The notes: generated from the sequence alone by a model not told the origin. A stretch of DNA of 64,000 nucleotides from Diadema setosum (GCA_033980235.1 CM067077.1:11694102-11758101); one strand, 5' to 3'. Numbered from the stretch's first letter, positions 12,710 to 25,973 are shown. Translations and numbers: made by a program.

Positions 12710-15339
12710 CATCTTTCAGCCACCTGGTAAAAATTTAATCAGAATTAAAAAAAAAAAATCAAACGTCTTCTTGTTCAGCTAACTTCAGAAGGTTTCCTCA
12801 GCTCTTACGTCTGCTAAATGATATGTTGGTATTACATAATTATGCATATTTGTATAGATAAAAGATATATAACGTGTGTGTGTGTGTATTCATAGGGGGC
12901 ATATAAATGATACAAACGCGTTGCATATCGATGAAATTCAATTTACGGATTACGCTGGTTTGTGGCCTAGCAATGTATAACCAGGGACCAGACTAGATCT
13001 CGGCGCCACATTGTTACGTCAGGAGAGATGATTGGATGCTTTACACAAGCCAAGTTATACTTTTGCCTTTCCCCCTCATTCAAGCCATGATTGGAGAATG
13101 TTTTTCCCAAGATAATCCTTTCGTGCATGCATTAACAAGAAATTTTGATTATCTTTAAGAAAAAAAAATAATCGTAATGATGATGTCACGCGAAAAGTAC
13201 ATTTGCAGCAACTCTATGCAGCATTCACCACATCCAAGTATCTATTACTAATCCGATAATAAATTATCATGTCTCTGTAATCAGTCCTTCGCCAGCTTCT
13301 GTAACTTTGTGGCATCAGGTGCAGCAGGAGTCGAAAATAGCACGGATATAATTTACTTGTGTGCTGTAAAAAGAAAAGACAACAACAACAACAAGTCAAA
13401 TCATTGCTGCTGCATACCTTCACGCTTTAATCAGGCATTTTGACCCCCTTTTGGAAGCTGGATGCGACCTCCATCGCGACGATTCGCACTTCTCAACGGT
13501 AGCTCACCCTTTTGCCGAGGGGCGTAGGGACGTGCGCTGAGCTCTTTTCATAATGTACTTATATCGACACATTGAGTGGACAAGGGTCACAAGTGTACGT
13601 GAGGGCGAAATATGAAACCAATATAATGGAGCTGTTTCTGCTTCAGTGAAAGTGTAGTACAGACACCGCCTCGGGAATGCACGGGAAGATGGCGTCGCAT
13701 CGATCGGAAATGTATCTCTTTCTGAAAACTCAACGATTTATGGCCTCCGTTGTTATGGGGGCGTAACAACAGAAATTGATTCGCCAGGTTTCTATTAAAG
13801 GATGTTCAGTATAGATATTCGGCATACTGTGGAGGACGGCATTCCTATAGGGAAAAAGAGAATCCTCCAGACAAATAAGATGTATACCAGGATTTATCGG
13901 AAAAGAAAATAGACCTTCGTTCGATTAATAGTATCTGTTACAGAAAGAACTTGCATTTTCCATACAGCTTAAATTTGCCCTTTGCTCTAACTTTACTTGC
14001 TCTGTGATTTTATCATTCTTTTTGCTTTTTACCATCGGAGGATTATTGTTACATATTAGTTCTTTATTGGTCTTTCTCCTATATATACATTACAGTTTAA
14101 GTACTGGAAAAAAAAAACGTTTAATTTTTTAACATTCCACAAATAATGTTTTAAACGTATGACCTTTTTCTGGTCCCTCACATTCCTTCTAAACCCATTC
14201 AGTTATATTTGTAAAATATTTTGTTGTCCCATACTGTATTAACTTTTATGTCTACATTTTTTTTTCTTCTGACTGTTACATGTTGATTTTATGGATGTGG
14301 AATAAACGGAATGAATATTATTATGACATACTTTGGCCAGCCAAATAATACAAAATCTATACCAGATTGTAACTAAGGAGGACACTATTCTAAAAATTGC
14401 AACGATGCGCTAAAGAAGGTGCTCTGTAATTTCAAAAACTCCCAGTATTTTTTTAACAGTGCATATTATTTTTTTTTCTTCTCATTAGCGGAAGTGATAA
14501 TGACGGTAATGGTATCAATTAGAAGAGCTAAATGGTTAGAGTACTTAAATGATGAATTATTAAGTTGGATATTAATAGGATTTCATGAGCCATTTAAAAC
14601 GCTTGTCGTTCAAATTCGTGAAATTGTCATCTAAATCGTATCTCGCGTTTCATGTCTATTGATCATTCAATTTAACACAATCAGCAAAGCAATTTCATTT
14701 TAGAGTACACAATTCATTTTTAAGCAATCAAAAGTGTTTGTTGGAAAACATATTCGTTCGTGATTATGCTCTGGAATGTGAAACTCTTGCAGTCAATATC
14801 TTTTTACGGTATAGTTTCTTTTCATTTCTTTTTGCCTACAGTTTTCTCTTTTTTTCTATCATAACTTCTTTTTGTGTTTCTTTTCATTGTCCTTTACTGT
14901 TAATGTTTACTTTGTTTATTTTCATTCTATTATTTCCTGTAAAATGTTTGTCATGTACATGTTATTAATTTATTTGAGACATTTTATGTCTTGTGTGCAC
15001 GATTATATTTGTTTCATGATTGTAATTTGTTATTATGGCAAGTTTTGTGGATGTCGGGAACATTTGTTTTTAAAATGTCACAAAATTTTAATGAACTTTG
15101 AATAAGAATTTTCAATAAACATTTAGATACTCAATACACTCAGGGAATATTTACATTGTATTGAGGTACAATCAGGGCATGATCAAAACAAATTTTTTGA
15201 CATGAAAAGAAGGAGGACGTTTCTGACTATATGCCAAATGTTTATTTTCTACTTAATGATAAGAACTTCACATTCTAAATTTCCCTTCATTCATATCTCA
15301 GATAATGATAATCATAATTTATCAGGGCTATTACCCCAC
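12710..15339. other. No gene recognised
   Basis: AT-rich sequence, slightly more GC-rich at about 13430-13780. The open frames, all under 80 codons, show no family motif. Confidence 0.5.
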
Positions 15340-15490
15340 CCCCGGCTAAATACTGGTTAGAGATAAGGTGTATAGATTAAAGTAGGGTGTAGTTATAGGC
15401 TAGGTTTAGGGTATAGAGTTTGGGTTAGGTCTAGAATTAGGTTCAGGATTAGGATTAGGGTTAGAATCAGGGGAAGGGTAATTGCCCCAG
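15340..15490. repeat. Degenerate telomere-like (TTAGGG-related) tract
   Basis: Several TTAGG/TTAGGG-related hexamers occur in one orientation (GGTTTAGGG, GGGTTAGG, GGATTAGGGTTAG). The tract is flanked by GGGCTATTACCCC on the left and GGGTAATTGCCCC on the right, which are themselves partly complementary. Confidence 0.6.
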
Positions 15491-16781
15491 ACCCAATAAT
15501 GCATGCTCATCACCGATTTGATTGACTGGAAATGTTACGAATGGACGAATTTGAATTTACGCTCGACGAATATCATTCTTCATTGTGTCAAATTAAATGG
15601 TGCAATTTGCAATTTGATCACCGAGTTATTGCTTTTCAGAGGACAAAGACAAATTTGAATTTTAATTGCTTGCTTGCTCGTTTGTTTGTTTATTCGTTTG
15701 CTTGCTTTCAAAACGACCATTTTTTTTTTTCGGGCGAAATTGATATCTCCCACGTTAATTTGATTTGAGCAAGGTTTAAATTGACGGGAAAATTCTATGT
15801 CATTTCAATTTCTGACAACTAATATCAACAACAGACTTGGAAGCTTCTTCAAACTATGGAAATGACTTCCTTAAACTTTACACAAGTTTTTAACTATTTC
15901 CTATATAAACCTCACTGTGCGTGGTCGACCTTATATGCATGAAAGAGTTATATCCAACAGTCCAACAAACGGAGCCGCGGTAAAGTTTCACTGAATCTGG
16001 ACAATTAGTAAGAAACTACACAAATCAAGACTTCTGCATGGTTTTGGAAAACAGTGACAACCGTCTACTTATTGGTGTACAAATTGTTGTAAAATATTGA
16101 TTGCACAATCATCAACAATGTATCATTTTCAAACAACATCACTGCTTAAGAGCTACAATTCCAAACAGTTCGATTTTAATTACGTATACAATCGCACCTG
16201 ATTGACAAATTTCATCGACGTAAAACGCACCGATTATCATGATTATTCGGTGTTCTGAGAAACAGCCATGATAAAAATCATGGGCACACACACACGTGTA
16301 TGTACCCGGTTACTGCAATAGAAATCACTCAACGCTAGAATTATTAGTTTAATTATACTTATCTTATGTTTACTTTCCATTCTGATTCAATGTTAATAAA
16401 ATGCACGGATTGTGAAAGTCTAAGTGTAAAGGACTTTTAGGGACTTGTGGAGCCACACACACAAAAAAGAGAAGAATATGATGTTGGCGATATCACTGAG
16501 ACCTTCCGTTCTTCTACATAGTCTACGTGATTCCCGCTGGGCTTATTTTCACTTCGTTCACTAAATATGATGAAATGATAGGCGAAGTCACTATGGCCCT
16601 CGTAGAAAAGGAACGAATGATGATGCTCGGTTAATTAACCCGATGACAATGGTCAATACCCAATCGAATGATTACGGTATTATGTAGCCTATATACATCA
16701 TCATAATGACGGCAAACTCGTTACCGCCATTGCCGGGCTCTTTGTCTTACAGCTTCATAACGGTCTGCATTTATGATATTA
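15491..16781. other. No gene recognised
   Basis: AT-rich DNA. A CATGATAAAAATCATG motif near 16267 recurs in variant form near 7871 and may be a repeat fragment. Confidence 0.5.
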
Positions 16782-16936
16782 GGGAGCTTTAGATTTTAGA
16801 CGCGCGGACGTTCAAAGAAAAAAAAAATGATGTGAGCGTGCGCAGTAACTTGATCCGCGCTACTGCGCACGCTCAGATCATGTTTTTTTTTTTCTCTCTT
16901 TGAACGTCCGCGCGTCTAAAATCTATTAAAGCTCCC
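16782..16936. mobile_element. Foldback MITE copy 2 (GGGAGCTTTAGATTT termini)
   Basis: A 155-bp relative of the 819-967 element with the same arms and TA on both flanks (16780-16781, 16937-16938). Its spacer (AACTTGATCCGCGCTA) is the reverse complement of the spacer in copy 1, so it is inserted in the opposite orientation. Arms remain nearly identical between copies, suggesting recent activity. Confidence 0.93.
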
Positions 16937-16999
16937 TAATAACCAAGCCCCCCCCCCCTCCCTCGTTAATACGTGCACGTGGTTGGGACTTATAACAAC

Positions 17000-17425
17000 C
17001 AAATTCTCACTTTCCATGCGTCAATTTCTTAAGTAATTATTCGTGGTATTTTATGTTTCCTAATAAGAAGCAATGACGTTTGTGCACGACCTTTATGAAT
17101 GGGAGAAGATTCTCACTGCGCATGCTTCCGTTTCTTTGTCAATAATTATGTGTTCACGGTACCTACGCATCTTTATCTAGGTATAGTCATTGCGTTTGAG
17201 CAAGACCTTACTGAATAAGAGAAGATTATCGCTTCCTACGTAATAATCATGTGTTAGTGGTACTTTATGTTTCCTAATAAGTAGTTATGACGTTTGCTCA
17301 AGGCCTTAATGAATAAAAGAAGATTCTGCGTACGCTTCAGTTTCTTACGCAATAATTACGTGTTAGTGGTGCTTCATGTTCCCTAGATAATCATGACGCT
17401 TGCGCAAAACCATACTGAATAAAAA
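17000..17425. repeat. About 105-bp tandem minisatellite, four degenerate copies
   Basis: Landmarks recur at 98-117 bp spacing: AATAATTATGTGTT-type, GTACTTTATGTTTCCTAATA, ATGACGTTTG and AATAAGAGAAGATT. The GAAGATT motif occurs at about 17104, 17221 and 17319. A T/A-rich run ends the array. Confidence 0.8.
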
Positions 17426-18369
17426 AAAAAAAAAAGATGGGACCAAAAAAAAAAGGAAAATGATGTTCACTTACATAATATACAAGCACCCACGCTGCCA
17501 ATAAGAGCATTTGAATTGGAGAGGCATTCATAACAGACAATGGAAGCAAATTTAACGTGACAATGAAGGCGCCTTTAATGAAGACTGCATGTCTGCGTAA
17601 TGCGTCAGTCTTGATTGTCTGACGTTATCAAAGTGAAGACGTATTCTGTCAATTCTGTAATTGCCCCTGTCGGCAAGAAAATGTCAAACATGGAGAAAAA
17701 ATCAGAGCTATTATGTTAGTTAAGAGAGATTGCTTCTAATCTGTAATCATCGAAAGAGAAAAAATGTGCAGGGATAAGTAGCTATTGTGAATTCAGAATC
17801 GTCAAGTCCATGTGAAGTCATTTTGACTGCTTAGGGTAAAGCACAGTAATAATAATTAGTATGCGCACTTTATTTGGCTGCCCACTGCTCCCAGGCAATT
17901 TACAACCTGTATTGAGATAATATGCACCTTTCTTTATAGCACTATAACTAACACAGGGAGTGTTTATAGCGTTACTCGAATCATAAATTTTGTGGCAGCA
18001 TTTATGAGAGTACAGCGGTATTGCAAGACCTGCTCAGATTTCACAAGATTGGACAAATCTGTTCTGATCCTTTTTTCTTTCTTTCTTTTTTTTAACTTAT
18101 GCGAAACGATGCTGAGGTGATGATAATGAAATTGACTTTGTAGGAAACTATGCTCAAATAGTAAAGGGTTCCCACTGTAAACTAGCCCTGCATCTGGTTA
18201 AAATCACAGTGATTACATTTTGCACTTTTTAAAATCCTTATACAAGTGACTCGAAATGTATTGGAGTCACAGTGCTAGTGAATGCATTTGATTTTAATGA
18301 TTTTGCTACATTGAAGATAAACTATTACGAGAAAGACTATGTAGATAAAGACAATGACTAACGAAGCAT
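17426..18369. other. No gene recognised
   Basis: AT-rich DNA between the minisatellite and the retroelement. The last few hundred bases may be untranslatable remains of the retroelement, but I could not read a convincing frame. Confidence 0.45.
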
Positions 18370-19134
18370 AGAAGATTACTTTATAATAGTCTAGTGTTAC
18401 CACAATTTGATTACTGTTCTGTTGTTTGGTCAAACAGATTTCAATACCATACAACTAAGCTGAAAAAAATTCAAAAGAGGGCAGCAAGAATAATTTTGGA
18501 CAAAACATATGACACGCCGTCGGCTGATTTATTCAAAAGTCTTAAATGGATGACACTAGACAAACGTTTTGATTTCAGCCGCGTTATGATGATATATAAA
18601 TGCGTCCATAACTTAGCACCTTCGTACCTTCAGGTGCACTTAGTTAAGCCTGGTGATGTACATGAACATCATGCAAGGCTAATAGACAGTGGAAATCTAT
18701 GTGTGCCAAGATTTCGCTCTGATTGTCACAAGTGCAGCCCAATCATATCCTCTGTACTTGAATGGAACAGGCTAGATCATTCAATTAGATCAGCTTCTTC
18801 CATATATTCATTTAAGAGATTGTTTAAGCAAAGCTGCTATTTGTAAGTAGCACACGAAATTCATTCTGGGCTTTATCATTCCTGTATAATAGCGTTTTTC
18901 GTTGTTATTTCGGCATTCTGATGAACTCTTGCTGTGGCATGTACTTTTTATGTTACTTTGCAATGTACAGTATGCTGGTATGTATCTACACTGTATTATG
19001 TCATCTTCTGTATATACGTTTTGCTATTTAATGTACATATGTTCATCAATATTATTCAGGGCTCCATGGAAGACCACTATTTATTGGTGAATGGACTACC
19101 CTGACAAAAGATTAGAAATAAATAAATAAATAAA
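18370..19134 (+). mobile_element. 5-prime-truncated CR1/L2-like non-LTR retrotransposon
   Basis: The open frame at about 18376-18846 encodes the end of a reverse transcriptase ORF. It has the LPQFDYCSVVW motif, KLKKIQKRAARIILDKTYD, MIYKCVHNLAPSYL and a C-terminal FKRLFKQ, which are typical of the thumb/C-terminal region of Jockey-superfamily (CR1/L2) elements. About 270 bp of 3-prime UTR ends in an AAAT/AATA tail at 19115-19134. The catalytic palm region is missing, so it is a dead-on-arrival copy. Confidence 0.88.
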
Positions 19135-19312
19135 GATGACAATATCTTTGCTTTCAAATAAATCAGAAAAAAATACGAAATATAGTTTGCTTATCAACAC
19201 GGTGCAGAACACTCATGACATGGGAATCATATCAGATGTATAGGTAGATATTTTCATTACCCATAAACTTTTGAATTGATTGCATACGTAGATAAAATCA
19301 CACATACATACA

Positions 19313-19315
19313 AAT

Positions 19316-19370
<55 letters not shown>
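19313..19370. repeat. (CA)n microsatellite
   Basis: About 28 CA units with one GC interruption. Confidence 0.97.
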
Positions 19371-19933
19371 TATGGATTTTGTGTATAGGATTATACTGTG
19401 TATGTAGACCTACACACCAAGCATGATATCAATTATTTTCTTACTATCCAAGTACAATAACCGTGAATTATTACACAAGGGATCAACGCTAAGTTTGGTG
19501 TTATACTTCGAATATTTTCCTCTTCCATGCGCTATTTGAACTATTTTAAACTTTACATTAGACGTATACGTGTTAGACTGGTACGGATGACTAGCCGTCA
19601 TACACACTCATTTTGGCTTGGCCTTCAAATTAAGCAGTTTTGTGTCATGCATGTGATTTAGTACAGTGCATTCTAGATCATCATTATATACGCCAGCTGT
19701 TTCACAATGGAGCCTTATCAGAGATTTGAAAATCAGGGCACTACAAGGTAAGCGCCGCATATAATGTTGAAGGTTCCTGGTTTGGGGTCAGCCTTGGATA
19801 GGAGCGCGGAACTCACAGACAATGCATGTTCGTCCTGATCCACAAACCGACAAGCATTACGCAAGTTCCGATTAGCAGATAACACTATTCCGGAGAGAAA
19901 CTTTAGTAGTCCAAGGTTCGACGGTGTACAGAG

Positions 19934-19970
<37 letters not shown>

Positions 19971-22900
19971 CTTTGTTGAGAATAATATTGTTCCTGTTTT
20001 GGAAGTTGCTGAAAAGTTGCTCCATTTCATTCGTGAGTCTATGTTCGTAAGGTGCTCCGTGCAGTAATTATATTAATCAAAAATAATTATCATAAGTGTC
20101 TCCCCATTACTGTTTTGAACAAACATTCTCTCTGAACTTTCCTTTATTCTATTTTACATCATGCAATAATTCAGTTTTGTTACTACTCTCCAACCGACAT
20201 TGACCTTAATAACTTGGCAGCAATATTGAACGACCTTCATCGTAAATCGCTCTTGCACGGCACAATGGAAGGTTACAATGTCAAATGCGTAGACTGATAA
20301 TAACGCAGTGCATGCCTTAGGCGATAAGATCAATAATTGGGATTTACAGTGCTGGAACAATGTATAACATTCCCGAGGATGATTATAGCTCTTTTCTGCC
20401 TTTGAAATTTTGGCGAGCGGCGGATTGTGAAGCAAAGAAGCAAAAGTACGACTTAAACACGTACACGTGGTACAAAAGCATACACAAACCAGCCATATTC
20501 GCTCCCATAAATTCGGCAAGTGCGCGAGATGGCACGAATTCTTCCAGCAGACACCTCGATAGCTCTTCCTGCATGCAGCGGGAATACCCTCTTCAGTTTT
20601 TCCCCTAGGAATACACGATCCAGGAATAAAATTGAAATGAATGTTTATATTAGAGACGTTTCCCCGCGCTATTTCACGCTGGTGTTGTGATCAGGGCGAA
20701 TCATTAAAGAGATGTTGGTGAACAGCAGTTTCGCAATTATCCAACCAACGCCAAATTCCAGTCTACTCCTTGCTTTGGTGTAGAGTTATTGGTATTTGAT
20801 CTAAACTGATCTTTCTCCGCGCCGAGGATTTGCAAAGATAGGTTACATTCTACCAGGCTCTCTGCTCGAAATGCATTTCAGGAATAATGCCTAACATTTT
20901 GTAGTAAGATAGAAAAACACAATGAAATTACCCTCCCCCCCCCCCCTTCCCAGAAAAAAAAAAAGAAAGAAAGAAAGATAATCAGGCATGTAAGAGCAGT
21001 TTGGAAATCACCAGGAACTAAGACTACGTGTCACAGTACTTGTATGCCTGAGGGTACATAATTATTCGAAATGATTGAAAAAGGCATAAACTTAAACAAA
21101 AAGAATAATAAAACAACGGTATGCTTGGACGAGGATATGAGAAGAGATGAAAAAGAAAATCTCCGAGAAAAATAAAAATCTGAAAGGCAGTAAATGTTTT
21201 TCACTATACAGACGAACCACTTTGAGGCTCCAATTGTGAAGTGCACTTCACTGATGTGGATTATGATTTTTCTTACCGAACGCCCAATGGGCGCTACCAA
21301 TTTCAATTTCAAGACATGTATGTACTGTATTTAACTGCAGCCAGGAATTCAAACGATATGTGTATTCGGAATGTACTTGGGGGAAAGACAGAAATATGCA
21401 AGATGCTGCCATACATGATTTATATCCACCTTACAACCCCAGACAGCGGCAATATGTGGTTCGTGTTTTTTGTTTAGGTGTAATCCCGTGCACCATACGG
21501 CGATAGAGATTAAGATATACGAGGATTCCGGGGTTCGATTTCTCTCGCTGCGAGCCCAGTTTTGCCCCAGTCCCCCCGCGCCACAACGAAGATGAATGCG
21601 ATGTGCATACACGTGTGTATTACGGAAAAGTGCACGTATTACCGAGCGCCTTTGCACATGATAGTATGTATGGAATGTGGTTTATGTTCTGGGATATTGA
21701 ACTCTACAGAAATGTCAAATAGAGGGTATCTGACCATCAAATACTGTGGCGAGCAATATTGATACAAACTGAGGAGAAATCTCGGCTGATTTCGGCTGCC
21801 AAAGTCGTCCGTTATACGGCATACACGGCGTTTGTGTGAATCTTCGCATGCTTTGTCATAATACTTGTATAACATTTGCCTTTTCGATTCAACACAAAAC
21901 GCCGCCATGACAGGGAAATTCCATCCTGGTATTACGACGTCTGCTTTCTATGAAAACAGAAAACAAAAAGCATCAAAAAGGTTACCGTAGATCAGTGGGT
22001 TTTGGAGGGAAAAAAATCAGACAAAGATGTAACTCGTTAACCCTTCCTTTGCCAATGAATCAAATGTGCACAGATTTCACAGACATATTTTTTTATACCT
22101 TTGAACAGGAAATGAATGTGGTACACAGAGGGTAAAACTTTATGGAGTAGGCCTACAAGACAAATTGGCAACCTGATGTTGATGTAGAAGTTGAGTAACT
22201 CTCCATCCGGTTAATTTACTAATTTTCATTATCTCCCAAGGATTTTGTTTTTTCAGAACTCTTCATAATCAAGATCATGATAACAGTAATGCGTTTGTTC
22301 TTTTTTTTTTCTTAAATATCCTCCTCAGCGGATAAAGCTCTGTCTGTGCCTATTTGACTCATAAAACTAACCAAAACTAACTTTGACTAGAAAAAGTAGT
22401 AACTATAACTTCGTCCAACTCGGTGAAGAAAAGACATACATGCTTGCAGACATACAATAATGCTAATTGTCAAAAGATAACATACCTAATCTTACTCCAG
22501 ACATAAACCAAATTTTTGTATTTTGTGTTGTATCAAACAAAAAGGAGATCTGATTCTAGATATACCACAGTGCAGATGTATGTGTACATCTGCGCACATT
22601 TATTTAATTTGCGACTCACATCTTCTACATCTTTAGCAGCCTTGGAGTAGCTTTTTACTTGATATAGCAATGAATCGTGTTTTCCGTATTGCCGACACTG
22701 TACTATGTGGAATATGATCACAAACGTACTGTATAACAATTATGGAGATATTCAGCTATGTGTGCGCGTGTGCATATGTATATATATGTATAAATATGTA
22801 TACAATGTATACATATATATGAAATAACATAAACCCCTCTCTTCTTTGACACTGCTGGCACTTTGTATGTGAGGGTCAATAACTATTTCATTTCATTCGT

Positions 22901-25117
22901 TTTATTTCGCGTATTTCATACTTGACTTGATTTTCTCGAGAACAACAATGAAGGATTGTTGGATCCAAGTGGAAATTCGACTTTGAGACGAGCAACGGAC
23001 GACAGATATGGCATAGATATATCAGAGTTTTAGCCAGAGAAAGTGACGTTAATGTATTTGTTGATCCGGTGAGAAACTCGGCACGCGCAGCTGAATCAAC
23101 CGACTACATCTCGACTCCTGTGCGCTCGTATGAGTGACGATTTAGCTTGTATACAATCGCGCGGAAGCTTATCAATCATGTGGTATTATCGCGATTCGCC
23201 CAGAGCGGGAAAACTAGAAACGTCGCAGGGGGGGGGGGGGGGGGGGAGGGAGATGAAGAAATAACAAGACAAAGTAAAAAAAGAAAATTGGTGTAGCGAA
23301 ATGAAACCCATACAAAAGAAAATAAACCGAAAGAAAACTTTCTTTTTAGTCCAAGCCATCAATCGGTTGCCTACTTCTCAGTCGCGTTTCGTAAATCACG
23401 CGCTGGAGTTTCTTGTCGCTTCTTTGGTTGTATATGAAAGCCTGAATTCATTTCCCGTCACGTGTTATTTCGCTACATTGTTCTGTCCTTGACTTCATGC
23501 GTTTCTCTGTCGACTGTTTGTCTTCCCGTCTTATTCAGTTCTCTTCCTGCTTCTTCTTACTCCTGTAACATAACTTATTCGCTCTATGGGGGAGAGAGGA
23601 GACATTTCATGGCGCTCTGCATTCAACCCTATTCACGATACTAAGCCTAGATTTGCCTTTACTGCTGACTAACATATATAGAGAAGAAAATGCCCCCCCC
23701 AAAAAAAAAAAAAAAAAAAATCCAGTTTATAGCCAGGATGAACAATCAGATACACCTTCAAAGAATTATGCCTTTTACAATGGTTATAATCTTTTTATCA
23801 ATAAGATTGTCTAATAACAAATGAACATTGTGGATTTCTCTTGAAGGGTTCGCATTAAATGAAAATTACATGATATACCGTATCTGCTACACACTCATTT
23901 GGAGTTGATGTAAAAGACGGAAAAATTGACATTACTCTGTTAAGAAAAATGTTTTGGCTGAATAGTCAAATTAAAACGTGTGTACGTGTTTGTGTTTAAC
24001 CAACTCTTCCCCTTCTTGATAAGCCTCTACCGGCGTCCACTCCATCTCCTTCTCGAACTCGATCTCGATCTCTCCATTAATTCGCTACTCATACCCTTTT
24101 CTACCTTTGTGTTTTTACATGATCTAAGGTAGATAAGTCATTGAATCCAGATGGAAATCGGAACCTTGCTCATCGTATGTCTACTCCTACACCTTTCCGT
24201 CGCGCAACCCTCAATATGCTTTATCAACTTATGTGAATCTCGGTAGGGTAGGCCTACATGCATGGCATGTTGCCATTTGTCTGTTACTCTCCCAAGCAAC
24301 TGTCTTCTTTTTGAGGCCCTTCGCTCATTCATCGGAGCGTCTCCTCTTTTCCCTATACCACCCCTCCACGCCCCCTTCCCATCCCCATTCCACCCCATCC
24401 CATCGAGAAATGTTTGTCAATCGATACTGGCCAGGAATACTATTCAACACTTTTTCGTCTGACCAAGGATTTGGGGGAAAGAAAAGAAAAAAAAGAGGGT
24501 ATCGCCAAACTTCAAGCGTCCAAATCGTACTTGAATCTCTTGACGGTCACTCGGGCGTACGCACTGGAGTGTTTTTCGAGAACTCCAGATTCGTCATAGC
24601 GTGTAATGCAAATTCATTGATGACAGGGTTGGAGATTGAAAGGGGGAGAGAGAGAGAGTCTTTGGCGTAAGGAAAGGGAGATTGATGGATAGACACAGAA
24701 TGAGGTGGAGAGATAAACAGACAGGTAGATGTGGAAGAGGCGAACAGATATAGTTTCTACCAACTACATGTTTGTTGTGATTACACTTAAAGAAGCAGGT
24801 ACTGTATGACGCCGAGGTTCCGTGCGCACGTAACGTGCCCTGTTTTCGCTGTGAACACGATGACCATGCTTGACCGCGAAAATTCCATGAATCAGCGTAT
24901 CCAGTGCAAACACTTAGAAATATTAAGGCACAGAAGTTTGGCATTGCAGAAATTGCTGTTCTTGTTGAGTGCTGTGCAGTGTGATTTATCATTAGTGATA
25001 CAATTCATAATGATATAGCGAGTGTGAAGCTGTCGAATGCTCAGGGATCAAGAAATTGCAACTCTGGCCTCCGTTAGTTTGGGGGCAGTTGGTAAATCTT
25101 TTCATTGTATGTCAAGA
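19371..25117. other. No gene recognised
   Basis: Mostly AT-rich DNA with a GTT run at 19933-19970 and a long poly-G run near 23228-23246. TAGGCCTA palindromes occur at 22148 and 24249. Comparatively GC-rich islands lie at about 20380-20600, 22980-23220 and 24230-24620. Open frames up to 145 codons there have no recognisable motif. Confidence 0.5.
19933..19970. repeat. (GTT)n microsatellite
   Basis: About 12 uninterrupted GTT units. Confidence 0.97.
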
Positions 25118-25560
25118 GTTCGAACCTACGAGTCATGTAGCCCACGAGTCATACAGCCCACGAGTTATACTGCCCACGAGTCATTCAGCCAACGAGTCAT
25201 ATTGGCCACGAGTCATACAGCCATGAGTCAACTAAAATACGGCCCATGAGCTAGGCACTATAATAGGTAAAACAGACCCACGAGCTCGACTTATTCATAA
25301 CGCCTATAGTGGTCGAGTTCGTGGACCTTATTTGCCTAGTGTTTTGCTCGGATCGTGAGGTTATTTCCTTAAGCAATTAGAATGCGGGCCTGTTTTACTG
25401 TCTAGCTAATGGGCCCGTTTTACTTTCCATGTTTGATGTCTATCTCACGAGCTGTATAAATCGTGAGCTGTAGGACTCATGGGTGTAAGACTCACGGACC
25501 TTTTTTTCAATGTCTAGCTCGTGGACCGTATGACTAGTGGGTGTCGAACTCGTGACATCC
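25118..25560. repeat. Self-inverting CACGAG array, copy 2
   Basis: About six 16-bp CACGAGTCATACAGCC-type units run through 25128-25230. A hinge of about 90 bp follows, and the reverse-complement unit appears through 25310-25555, mixed with CTAGTGTTTTGC and TTTGCCTAG motifs. The hinge motifs are shared with copy 1. The array ends exactly where the MITE at 25561 begins. Confidence 0.85.
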
Positions 25561-25889
25561 GGGAGCTTTAGATTTTTGCGACGCGGACGTTCAGAGAAAA
25601 GAAAAGCCTGTTCTGCGCATGCGCAATATCGCGTAACAAAATCGACCTCGCGTCGTCTGAGTTTTCAACGGTCGGTTCTGGGCCATTTTTGCGTCCGCTC
25701 AAATTCACACCGCAGACTAGAGCTACTTGATGCAATGATCCTGTGGGGGCGCCATTTTGCTTTGTGGTTTTTAGGTTGCGTCCTCGCGTATAAAAATCAA
25801 AAGCTATTTTGCAACACGACGCAAGGAGAGAAGGGAACGGCCAACGCAATCGTCGTCCTAAACGCCCGCGTCGCAAATCTAAAGCTCCC
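25561..25889. mobile_element. 329-bp element with GGGAGCTTTAGATTT termini
   Basis: The terminal inverted repeats match those of the foldbacks at 819 and 16782 (GGGAGCTTTAGATTT, then GCGACGCGGACGTT). Between them lie about 260 bp of non-palindromic DNA containing CGCATGCGCA. No transposase frame is visible. TA follows the right end but CC precedes the left, so the left flank has changed or the target rule is loose. Confidence 0.85.
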
Positions 25890-25909
25890 TATTACCTCCA
25901 TGCATTACT

Positions 25910-25973
25910 AAGGAGGATACCTCCTTGGCATTTACTGAGTGTACGCATGGACCTACAACGTTGTAGGTCCATG
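25910..25973. repeat. Two adjacent short palindromes
   Basis: AAGGAGG-ATA-CCTCCTT at 25910-25926, and a perfect 28-bp palindrome (CATGGACCTACAAC and its complement) centred between 25959 and 25960. Confidence 0.85.

Noticed and set aside
24138..24992. Several overlapping open frames of 86-145 codons
   Set aside because: They overlap on both strands, have no recognisable motif, and sit in a less AT-rich stretch where stops are rarer.
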